In this document: positions 1-10,400 of the stretch, one piece after another
Numbering within the stretch: position 1 is the stretch's first letter
Layout: the number at the start of each line of letters is the position of its first letter
Assembly: GCF_000686945.1 (NCBI RefSeq)
Contig: NZ_JMME01000020.1
Location: forward strand, 1 to 35,418
DNA from: Selenomonas sp. AE3005
GTDB taxonomy: Bacteria; Bacillota; Negativicutes; Selenomonadales; Selenomonadaceae
Length of the DNA: 35,418 nt
Reading direction: 5' to 3'
The notes under the pieces: generated by a model
The model's input: the letters and a program-made list of their open reading frames with translations, nothing else
Databases searched by the model: none
What the model was told of the DNA's origin: nothing
Program-made: the position numbers and the translations under genes

Positions 1-30
1 TTTATGTTTTGGTCTTTACATTTTATGTTT

Positions 31-86
31 TCCTTGACTTAATCCTTGACTTAATCCTTGACTTTCCTTAACTTTCCCTTAACTAA
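31..86. repeat. Degenerate 12-bp tandem repeat at the end of the lysis module
   Basis: The unit TCCTTGACTTAA occurs twice exactly (31-42 and 43-54). A third copy, TCCTTGACTTT, is at 55-65, and decayed copies (TCCTTAACTTT, CCCTTAACTAA) run on to about 86, through the stop codon of the amidase gene. Bases 1-30 also contain TTTATGTTTT twice in related form. On the minus strand the unit reads TTAAGTCAAGGA. I see no hairpin with a T-run here, so it is not an obvious terminator. It could be a protein-binding array or simple slippage; its function is unknown. Confidence 0.75.
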
Positions 87-621
87 TTGCCTGTTCGTAG
101 TCAGTGACACCACGCGCAATAGCACTAGCGAAGTCGTCAGCATGGTGTTTGAGAAGTGCTGCGTCCTCCTCGTTTGAGATAAAAGCAAGTTCAACGAGAC
201 ACGCAGGCATATCGGTATTACGCACAACATAGAAATCGGCCTCTTTTAAACCACGGTCAGGGAAGTCATTGTCAATCTTACCAAAAGCCCCCACAATCTG
301 ACGCTGAATACAGCCTGCGATATCACGACCACCCACACTGCCGGGGTAAGAGAACGTCTCAACGCCACGTGCAAACTCACTTGCTGCAGAATTGCAATGG
401 ATGCTGACGAACACATCAGCTCCCCACTCGTTAGCGGTATCGCAAATCTCTTCAAGAGAATCAGATTGAAGCGTCATTACTTCAAGGCCGGCTGCAATAA
501 GATAGCCTTCTACCAAACGACCGACATGTGCAGCAACATCAGACTCACGCAAACCACAGCCGCATGCACCGGGGTCAGGGTTTCCGTTGGGGGCATGCCC
601 CGGATTCAGAAAGACTTTCAT
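79..621 (-). CDS. N-acetylmuramoyl-L-alanine amidase (endolysin, Amidase_3 type)
   Basis: This 180-residue protein should cut the amide bond between N-acetylmuramic acid and L-alanine in peptidoglycan at the end of infection. The zinc ligands of the Amidase_3 family are all visible: His9 in NPGHA, Glu26 in LRESD and His75 in SIHCNS. The catalytic Glu144 is in LVELAFISN. The catalytic domain fills the whole protein, so there is no cell-wall-binding domain and no signal peptide, and it would need the holin to reach the wall. A longer reading frame upstream exists, but the ATG at 621 is preceded by AAGGAGG at good spacing and begins exactly at the family's first beta strand (MKVFLNPGH). It is the last gene of the lysis module. 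Confidence 0.93.
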   Translation of the reverse strand: MKVFLNPGHAPNGNPDPGACGCGLRESDVAAHVGRLVEGYLIAAGLEVMTLQSDSLEEICDTANEWGADVFVSIHCNSAASEFARGVETFSYPGSVGGRDIAGCIQRQIVGAFGKIDNDFPDRGLKEADFYVVRNTDMPACLVELAFISNEEDAALLKHHADDFASAIARGVTDYEQAIS

Positions 622-623
622 AC

Positions 624-836
624 TTATTCCTCCTTCACATCTTGCGCATCTTGTGGGGTATCTTGGGGGGTAACACCCCATGATATAACATCGTCATTGT
701 CATCAAACTTCGGCAATCGTATCTTGCTTACGTCGTGCAAATATTCCCACGCGTCGGGGAGAAAACACTCTACAAATAATAGCTGCTCCCCTAGCGTCAT
801 TTCCTTACAGTCTTTATCCCTAAGACCGTCTGTCAC
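624..836 (-). CDS. Small hypothetical protein between holin and amidase
   Basis: This is a 70-residue acidic protein that I do not recognise. It starts with GTG inside the last 17 bases of the holin gene, in another frame, and ends 2 bases before the amidase start, so all three genes are tightly packed and probably translationally coupled. The N-terminal half (GEQLLFVECFLPDAWEYL) looks helical and amphipathic. The C-terminal half is acidic, with a repeated TPQDTPQDAQD stretch likely to be disordered. No membrane segment or lipobox is seen, so it does not look like a spanin. The start is uncertain: an ATG at 800 lacks a properly spaced ribosome binding site. Confidence 0.6.
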   Translation of the reverse strand: MTDGLRDKDCKEMTLGEQLLFVECFLPDAWEYLHDVSKIRLPKFDDNDDVISWGVTPQDTPQDAQDVKEE

Positions 837-1284
837 CGTAAGAATCGCCTTCTTTCTCGTGTGCTAACTGTTCAAGTTTATCCCGGATACTCACCGGAAT
901 AGGTACGCCACAATGACTCAAATTCTCCGTTATGCTAAGCCCCTCATTGCCTAAAAGCGCATACGTAACAAGCACCATGAAAATGTTTTGTCCTATAGCA
1001 AGGTCAAGGTAATGCGCAAACACTACAAAGGTTACAAGAGCTATCTTCTTCACAATACCACGCAGGCCACGCTTACTTGACAGTTTGGCTCTAGGTTTCA
1101 TATAAGCAGCCATAACACCGGTGATATAATCTATCAGCATAAATACGGCCAGTGCCTGCAAAGCATCGTTCCACTGTCCAAACAAAAAGGTTGCCATTGT
1201 CCCTGTCACTCCTGTAATACCTCCCCATACTGCCTCCATGCGTACGGGGATTAAAGACCTTGCAATTTCATTTATCTCATTCAT
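820..1284 (-). CDS. Holin of the phage_holin_4 / TcdE type
   Basis: This 154-residue membrane protein should form the lesions that release the amidase through the cytoplasmic membrane. Hydrophobic segments lie at about residues 18-35 (GGITGVTGTMATFLFG), 42-60 (ALQALAVFMLIDYITGVMA) and 76-110 (KIALVTFVVFAHYLDLAIG, IFMVLVTYALLG). The motifs DYITGVMAA, SSKRGLRGIVKKI and NEGLSITENLSHCGVPIP are characteristic of this holin family. The charged C-terminus is also typical. ACAGGAGGT precedes the ATG at good spacing. It is the first complete gene after the terminator that follows the giant virion gene, and it overlaps the next small gene by 17 bases. Confidence 0.9.
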   Translation of the reverse strand: MNEINEIARSLIPVRMEAVWGGITGVTGTMATFLFGQWNDALQALAVFMLIDYITGVMAAYMKPRAKLSSKRGLRGIVKKIALVTFVVFAHYLDLAIGQNIFMVLVTYALLGNEGLSITENLSHCGVPIPVSIRDKLEQLAHEKEGDSYGDRRS

Positions 1285-1344
1285 CTACACACCTCCTGTC
1301 CATCTTATGATAAACAAGAAGTGTTACGGTGCCCGTATAGTCAT
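1277..1344 (-). pseudogene. Possible one-base-broken small ORF upstream of the holin
   Basis: A perfect AGGAGG lies 5 bases before an ATG at 1344, but that frame stops after six codons (MTIRAP). One frame over, the same stretch reads without a stop as YDYTGTVTLLVYHKMDRR followed by CVDE, and its TGA overlaps the holin start. That frame has no start codon upstream. Adding one base after the ATG would join the good start to this peptide-like frame. It may be a decayed gene, a sequencing indel, a leader peptide or chance. Confidence 0.3.
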
Positions 1345-1355
1345 AAGCCCCTCCT

Positions 1356-1394
1356 AAAATAAAAGAGGCAACCTACCTTTCGATAGATTGCCTC
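1356..1394 (-). terminator. Intrinsic terminator after the giant virion gene
   Basis: On the minus strand GAGGCAATCTA and TAGGTTGCCTC form an 11-bp stem with one G-U pair, around an 8-base loop (TCGAAAGG). The stem is followed by TTTTATTTT. It begins 8 bases after the stop codon of the 4728-residue gene. It separates the virion module from the lysis genes, so lysis expression needs read-through or a promoter in 1285-1355. Confidence 0.9.
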
Positions 1395-1401
1395 ACAATA
1401 T

Positions 1402-4400
1402 TTATTTCATCCATGCTCTAAGTTCATCGTCTTTTTTCTGTGCCTCCGTCTTGGGCTTTTTAGACTTCTTCTTAGTCTCGTCCCCGGTTGCACGGTCACG
1501 TGAACTCTTTTCCCTGCTATCTTTATACTGTTTTAACTGCTTGTCAGAAATCCCCCACAGAATAAGCTGATGACGGTTTTCTTCTGACGGGTCGTCAAGA
1601 TAAGCGTCCATAATAAACTTCTTATCTTCCTTCTGACGTTGACTGCTTTCATACAGGTAGCTATTGATAAACTGCGTGTTGGTTTCGTCAATGTGCCGGA
1701 ATCCCATGCCATGCAGGATACGCTCATACATGCCATCGTAGGTAGAACCTACTCTATGGTGCGTTGTATGAGTTTCACCCAATGCCGCCTGAATCCAGTT
1801 GCCAAGCCCCGGCGATACAGCCTTAATTGCCTCAACGGGATTGCCGTTTCTAAGCTGATTCTGTACACCGCTGACAGTGCTATATGCAGCACCACCTAAG
1901 AGAGTACCAATAGCTCCCGGCGTTGACTCCGGTTTACTGCCGTAATAACGTCCTGCAAAGAAGTTCTGCATGCCTGCACGCTCGGAAATATCAATTCCCG
2001 TGAATGCTGCAAGTGGGCCATTAGTAAGCGAATTGACAACAGCCTGTTTCGCGCTATCATCGCCTGCCCACCGCATAAGCTCAGCTTTCATCTTCTTAGC
2101 AAAGTCATCATCATCACCCGGAATCAAAAGCCCCAACATGCCAGCCAACAGTTCACCGAAAGGAATCATCCCCGGCAAGCCAGTAAGCAAGAAGTATGGC
2201 ATAAGGAATTTTGCCCTCTGCGTATTGGTGCCATGCACTACATGATTCCAGAAGAACTCAAACTGCATGATTGGGTACTTTTGGAACTGGAATGCCTGCT
2301 GCGTAATCACACTGCCCATGCGAATTGCCTCCGGCGTATTGGCTGCGCTGTAATCGAAGTTTGCCTCCGAGTTTACTTCGCGTGCATATTCCAAAGCCTG
2401 CGCAGAAACAGTCTGACCGTTATCCGGTTTCATACCTTTATCCTGCACGCCCTGATAATACGCGCCAAGAACTGCCGCCTTACGCATGAGAGCGTCACAC
2501 CACGTGAAGAAGAACATTGACTTATCAAGCAACTGCTTGCCTTTGCCAAGTCCTTTACGTGCGCCTCCGTAATCACGAGACTGCGTGTAACCACCTGCAT
2601 CCGAGGCCAGGTTAATCTCATCCATGATACCACTGCGGTCAAGAATCAGATTGTCCAATTCGCTAGGTTTGAGTGCCTTGTTTAATCCCATTTTAGCATA
2701 TTTCACGCTGTCCAGCATAGTAGCTACGTTAATAAACTGCATGAAGTTCAGCATAGGCGAAGAAATACTCAGACACCCAAGTTTAGTTACTGCATTGAAC
2801 CACGACACTTTAGAGGAAAGTGCAAGCGCAGGTCTGCCGTTATACGTATCGTTCAGCTTTTCACCGATGATAGGAATACGGTCAACTACTGCATTGCACC
2901 ACTTCTCGACTTCGCGAGGCGTACCGTTTACATCATTGATATAATCACGGATAACCCTCGCCGTCTTACGCTTGTTAGCACTCTTAATCGTATTGGGGTC
3001 AGCATTAAAGTCACCAAAGAAACGCTCATACCATGAAATAGCGTCCGGCTTAAAATGTTCCATAGCCACATACCGGGCTGCTGAATTGAAATAATGAGTG
3101 AGTGCCCACATCATATTTTCATCAAAGCCCTGTACGCCGGTACGTTTCATCATATTGCCAAAGAAACGGTGACGACTCTTTAACGTTGCTCCGGCCGAAT
3201 CATGCAGGAATTTGTTCGCCTCAGTCAAAGACATTTCCGTATTCTCTGCCAGTCGCTTGGTCATTTCCTGATAATTCAAGTCGCCAACAACAACGCCGTT
3301 GTTCTCGTCACCATATTCAAAGCTATGCGTATCGATGACAAACTGCATATCCGGATTATGCTTAGCTACCTCGTTGGCAATCTTTGTAGCGTCTGCAAGA
3401 GACTCTGCACTGCCAATAGCTACACGCATATCATTGCCGTTCTCATCCTTGGTCTTGGCATAAACCATGAACCTGTGGAAGAAGTGCGGCATATAGCCTG
3501 TCAGCTTGCCCATAGGCTGTGGCTTTTCGTTGTAAGTAACATTGTATACCCCTTTGCCAAGTTCCTGCTTATCCGTAATGGCAATGTTTTCATTGGCCTC
3601 CATTGACTTCAGCATATCATCATTAACAATGTCGGTACGGCCTGTATAAACCTTTGCCCCACGGTAGGTAACAACAATCTTGCCGTTTCCAATATCCTGC
3701 GTATTGATGATATCTCCGGTGTCAATAAAGTTCTCTTTCATGAACTCCGGCAACTCACTAGACTTAATCGTCTTATTGCGAACCTTCACCTGCATACGAG
3801 CGTCATTGACAAGCTGATAAGCCTTTGCCAAGTTATCCCGGACCAGTTTATAGGCAGCAATAACATTATCGCTGAAACCTTCCTGCTGAAGTTCTTCAGC
3901 AGTATATTCCTTTCCGTCTGCGTCACCTGCCCACAAAAGAGCATGCAAACTATCACGGTCAGCCTCATCAGTCATCAGTGTGTTGATTTTGCGAATGACC
4001 TCTTTGAACTCATTACGCAAATGCTCCTGCTCATCCATACAACGCTTGCCAAGGTAATACATGCGCTTAATAGCCTCATTCTTACCGGCAAGATACTTCA
4101 TGCTATGAGCCATAGCCGTCAGTGGCAAGGTATCGTCAAGAGAAGTTTTCTGATTCTGCTTTTCCGTATGACGGTCTTGAACATTATCTTCCAACTTTTC
4201 CTGTAAGCCCAAGAGTTTTCTAGCAGCATTCTTGATGCGTTCCATTGCTCCCGGTGCCTCATCGTTATCAATTCGCGCTACAGAATAACGCACATCGTCG
4301 GATGTAGCTGGCGTGGCCATTTTCGCCTGTGCTGAATCGTAGATAATATAATCGTTGCCATAGGGCAGATTATTATAATCTACATCATCTTTGTCAGCAC

Positions 4401-7400
4401 TAACATCGGTAACGTCTTTGATAATTACGCCGTCATTATCTCCCTTTTTACGAGCATCCAGTACCAGGCTATTGGTATCATAGACTTCCTCGGCTACTTC
4501 ATAAGTGTCGTTTTCAGGGTCGTTCAGTTCTTCTGATATGTATTCATTTAACATATCAAAAGCTGAACCGTCGCCATTATCAAATTCCTCGCGCAAAATT
4601 TCCCCGGTGTCCATGTTACGAACAACGGCCTTTGAAATTTCATTAGGCGAACCACCTTTTAGGTCAGCAACGTATGGGTTGCGGATATTAAGGAATACCT
4701 CATGAATCGTATCCCCGTAAGATTCTGCTATTTCCCTGTTGCTTGTAAACCATGCACCGGTTCCTTTTGTATGACGAACGCCGTCAGTCCTAAACATATT
4801 GTCTTTCAGTTCGCCTCTAGTGCCGTGATATACCACTAAGGGTTCACCGTTTTCATCGACTACCTGTGAGGAATGCTCTGCATCGTTTTCCCAATCACCA
4901 AACCATGCCTTAAACTCTTTGCTCCGTACATATCTGTACTGCTCAGGAGACAGATTAGAACGCTTGCCGTTGGGAGCAAGATTATCAGCTACAGTTTCGT
5001 TATTGTCAACATCAATTCGCGCTACAGAATAGCGTACATCGTCTTTGTCGGCATCAAAACGCTGTGACAATGGAATGATATTACCGTTATCATCATAGGT
5101 GATAGGTGCTAAGGTTTTGCGTGCTGCGTCATACTGCTGACCAGTATAGCCGAGCTTTTCAAGGTCAAGAGGCCCAATAACAAAATCGTTACCTGTACCA
5201 TAAGCCTGCCACTCTTGTGGCTTATATCCATTCTTTGCAAGAATTTTATTGCACTCATCCTCTGTCAATGCCCTGCCGATTTTCAGTGAACCTGAAATAT
5301 ACCAAGCACCTAAATCCTGAGCATTAGTCATCGGATTGGTCGCGAATTTATAGCCACCATCTACAGGCATTTCCTGCATATCATGGAAAGTTACACCGCC
5401 GCCTTCATTTTGCGTTGTTTTGGTATAGTCATGGTCGTAAGCGATTTCACACTCAAACACTACCTGATTATACCTGTGGATGTTTTTATAGTTGGTTTTA
5501 CCACCACCGCTCTTTCCGCCTTGTGGGAAGAATGGCAGGTCGCCAGCGTGCCAACCGGGGCGATATGCTAAGGTAGCAATGGTTTTTGCGCCTTCCTTGA
5601 TATATCCCATTTCGACCAGCTTTTTCACATCTTCCTTATCTACATTAGACAGGTCAACCAGCCGGCTATAAGTCTTACCACCTTTTGTGCTCGGATTCTT
5701 CGTGGATGGGATATAGTAAAGCCCATTAGAATTGTCCTTGAAGTGGAATGTGTCTTTAGCGTCAAGCCATACATTCTGCGGTAATTCCTCTTTACTGCTT
5801 ACAAATAAAGCTGTTGGCACGCCGTCATCCGTTACGGTGAACACCTTGTAAACCTTTTTGGTTTTCTTTGGTGCAGCTTTTGTGCGAGTAGCATAGGCGA
5901 GTGTCTGCTCCGGGATAGCATTTTCAAAACCTGCGTCTTTGGCTTTCTGCTCTACCATCTTGACAAGTTCCTGCCGTGCTGCCTCGCGTTCAGCGTCAGT
6001 CTTGGCATTCTCCATATCGCGGATGGCAGAGAAATATTCGACATCTAAAGAAGCACCCTCATAATTAGGGTGCTTCGCTATTGAATATTCAGCTTCTTCT
6101 ACTTGTTTTGCTGGCCTTTCTTTGAACTTGGCGGTGCCTCCGTGGGCTGCGATTGATTGTTCCACTTCTCGCCAAGAATCAAATCTAACAACATTTTGTC
6201 CGCTTGCTCTGACGTGGGCACATTCAGCGTAAACCAAATTCGCATCGTCCATCATCCTTTCGATTCTATCCTTGAATACATTAAAGACATCATTGATTTT
6301 ATACCAAGGCTCACCATCACAGGCATGGTCATCTTTGAAAAGACGATTTAATATGCCTTTCTTATCAATGACTTTAGCATGGAACTGGTTGTATTCATCT
6401 GCCCAAGGCTTAACAACAGCTGCTCTAACAAAAGAGTTTTCATCTTTTATAGCTCGGTTTATCTGTTCATTTGTCCATCCATCATCAACTAGCTTTTGGA
6501 CTTCCTTATTGAACTCTTTAACCACACTATAGGTAATGCCGTTGTTTCGGTTATTGATATCTAAATCTCTAACCTTAGCATACAGCTTATTGTCAGAATT
6601 GTCAAGCGATTTTTCTACCCTATCCAAATTTTTTTCTGCCTCAGCTAGAGAATATGCGGCGGCAATGTCCTCCGTGGTATTGCCGTCCATATCAGTCATT
6701 TCACGGTAGCCATCATTGCCCACCTTAAATATAGGCTTGCCGTCAGCACCTTTAATATCTCTCACCATATCGCAGAATGCGTTGTGCATAAGGCTCATCT
6801 GACGCACGTTCAGCCCATTGCCTTTCGTGTAGGCTGCATTGAACCGAGCTACAAGATTGTCAATAACCCGTTTTACAAAAGCAACCAACTGTTTATACAG
6901 GCTGACATTTTCTTTTGCTAGGTTGCGGAAGAACGGTACACGCTGACGTACCTCCGGGAAGGCATCGGCAAACATTTCCTCGATAACCATATCATCGTCC
7001 ATATCGGTGACACCAATGGACGCACGGTATTTGTTGAGCTGTTCCTTTGAAAAGTTTGCATTCCCCTTAATAGTTTTAAGCATTTTTTCGTACAAGGGTT
7101 TATTCTTGCTCTTTATCCAATGGAACATTTCATGCCATGCTATCCAAGAGGCGGATGCCTTGGCGTTGCGATTGATATAACTTACACCGCCAGCATACTT
7201 ACCTTGCAGGCGAGGGTCGGCAGTAACAAATTTAAGCGTTGCCCCCATAGTCTTAGCCATTTCCTGCAACTCACGTTCAGCAGGTGTCAGCATATCATTG
7301 TTGATTTCTACCGCTGTTTTACTCCACAGTTCATCACGTTCATCTTCGGTTAAGGCTCTACCGTTTGCGGTTGAGTAACTTCCTTTCCCCATGAACGCCT

Positions 7401-10400
7401 CTGCTTCCTGCAAGAATTGGTCACGTTCAGCGGCATCATCAAATATAAAGCCTCTAGCACCTTTTGAATATCTACCGCCGTGTTCCTGGGCGATAGATTT
7501 AATCGACGGGTAAACAGTCTTTCGGTCAATGTATCCCTTGATACTTGCTTTCGGACTGCCTTCAAATTCGCCACCCTCAAAGTGTTCCGTTTGCGTAGGA
7601 GTCAGTGTCTCGTCAACAATTTCCTGCTGTTCGGCTGCCAATGTTTCCTGCCCTGCAAGATATTTGTTAGCGGCCTTAACAAACTTAGCACGGTCATTTT
7701 CGTTGAAGAACTCATACCAACCACCGCGCATATCACGGGTACCACGATTGTTATACGCCAATTCACGCAAACGGGTATCGTCTAGCAGTTTGGTATCGTC
7801 CGGCAAAGTGATGTACTTGCGCGAAGGATTGCCCTTCTTATTCGTACTGTTAGTGAAGTGACGGGGAATATCCGAACCAACACGCTCCGGCGTACGCACA
7901 TTTTCCAGCTTGTCAAACAGTTCGTTGATGTCTTTGACACCTGTCAAGTCAAGGCTGTCAATACCTTCTTCAATCTGTCTGCGCTCCATTTCTGCAAAAT
8001 CGGCAGGGGAATTGTACTTGTCGATAATCAGAATCTTAGTAGCTACACTTGTGCCTGCACGTTTGAAAGCAACCTGTGGCAGTTTGATTTCAGCCAACAA
8101 TGCTGCGTTAGGCTGACCGGGATTAGCTTTCGTGCCATCACCGTACAGCCAGTTTTCCAATCGCTTATTGGCAGCAGGTCCATCCGGCACAATAGCAATC
8201 AGTCGGCCACCGTCTGCAAGGTGGTCAAAGGCTTTTGCTACATGCTCGTAGGCGGTCTTACCACCTACACCGTACGGAGGATTCATTGCAATACCTTCAT
8301 ACTTATTGTGAATATCCAAGTTTTCAAAACGGTCTTCAACAACCTTTGCCGTCTCGCCACCGTTCAGTCGCATCTTGGCAAGCGTTGCAAGCTCAGGAGA
8401 AGGCTCAACGATGGTATTGCGTGTCTCGGCACCGAAGTAACGGGAGATAGCACCATGTCCTGCTGACGGTTCAAGTGCTCTGTCACCGGGTTTCAGCCCC
8501 AACCACTCAACCATCTTAAAGCCAATCGGTTCCGGCGTGGGGAAGTAGTCAATACCTTCCTGCGCCTTGTTCCGGCTGTTCTTCTTCTGATTAGCAAAGT
8601 AATCTGACTTTGCAGCCTCATACGGGCTTACACCGTCCATGAGTTTTGCGTCACGCTCTTTACCGCCCTTGCCTTCCGTCTTACTGTTCGGCAGGTACTT
8701 CTTCCATGAGTCACCGTCAATCGACTCCATAAAGCCCTCGACGATGGCATTACGTAATGCTCTTGCCTCCTCACCCATAGACAGGTTTTCAGCCGTGGAT
8801 GCACGCCCTGCTATCGTAGAGGCAAAGGCACGTTTTTCCATATCCGTTCCAGTATTGAGATAACGGATAATTGCATCCGTAACAACACCTGTACGATAAA
8901 TACGGCCTTCCCCTTGGATAAGGTCAGTCGGGCGAGTAGCAAGCCCTAAGTCGATAAGTACACGCTGGTGCTTGCTAGTGGTATCGTGCATAGAGATACC
9001 TTCCTTAGCAGACGCACGCTGACACAAGATAATATTTACCTTGCTGCTATCATCTTGGAACTCACGTACAGCGTTCTCGCGTTTCTTCTTGGGGATATCA
9101 CCATTAAAGATACGCATTGAGTCGCCAAACACTTCAGTAAAACGCTCAATCGGTGACTGCAAATCGTCAAGGTTAAGGTTCAAAAGTTCCGGGTGGTCTT
9201 TGCAGAAACGCGCATATTGTTGTCTAGCGGTGTTTCTATCCACCTCATCCATATACTTGAAATCTTCATCCGTGAGTACAAAGGGATTCTCTGCCTCATT
9301 CTTCTTGAAGTCATGGAATACTACTACCTTTTTGCCAGCCTTGACGTACTGGTTAATGAGGCTTACGGCCTCTTTAGCCTTAATAGCCTCCAACAGATAG
9401 CGTGTACGATTGCCTTTAAGTTTATTCTCAAAAAGCTCATGCAGCTTGCCATACTTTTGGTCGCTGTCAGATACGCCCCGTTCTGTAGCAATCTTCATGC
9501 CTTCGTCAATCTGCTTGCCTACGCCGCCATCTACTAACAAATAACCACGTTCATAGTCAGGAGTTACCTTCAGCTTGCGACCGGAAAGCACGCCCTGGTC
9601 TTTCAACCACTTGTTGAAGTTAATTTCCATGAGGTCATTATTTACATCAGCGTCCGGTTTTGTCAGCTTGCCCATGCGCATACGATAACCAAAGTGCTTG
9701 ATAAGGAAATCGCCATACGCATCCGGCTGATTGTAACCGCCGTTCTGATTCTTCTTGCGGTCATAGTGGAATAGATAACCTTCCGCATAATCAATATCCG
9801 GCACATAACTAAACGGCGTTGCTGACAGGAAAAGCACCTTCGGTTTATCGGCCTGCGGTATCTGTTTCCACTCAGCCACAGCCTTTTCCTGTTCCTTAAT
9901 CAGCTTGGCTTGGAGCTTTTCAAGTTCCTGTTTTTCCGCTGCAGTAATCGGATGTTCTTTATCGGATGCCTTACCGCGAAGTTCTGCCAAACGGTCATAC
10001 TCTTTTGCATGGAGACGTTCAAAGCGTTCACGCAACCCATCAGCATGGTAAGTCATGGCACGGACATTTTCTAATGCCTTGGTGCGGTTGCCCTTCTCAC
10101 CCTGCATAAGTTTGTGGGATTCGTCCGTGACAATCATATCCCAATCACGCTTAACAAGTTTGTTATTCGCGCCTACATTCTCGTAAGAGGTAATAACAAT
10201 ACCTTCTCCTGCATCCGTGGTATTCTCCAACTTGGAAATATCCAAACCAAAGAATCCCTTGCCGGTGGTAATCCAATCATTCTGAACCTTGTCAGTCGGT
10301 GCGATAATGAGGATATTCTTTTTGCCCTGCTGTACAGCACGCTTGATACAGCCTAAGCCTGTGAAGGTCTTGCCTGTACCGGTGCCGTTGGTGAACATCA

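Noticed and set aside
31..86. CRISPR array
   Set aside because: The units are 12 bp, directly adjacent with no spacers, and decay progressively.
7350..7580. Same-strand alternative frame inside the giant gene
   Set aside because: Unlike the nested ORF at 10533-10928, it has shadow-like composition (many Arg, Ser, Thr), and in the giant's frame the region is structured rather than disordered.
7858..8466. 202-codon plus-strand ORF opposite the giant gene
   Set aside because: It lies antisense to the methyltransferase region, where the minus frame has clear motifs. Its composition is typical of a shadow frame.
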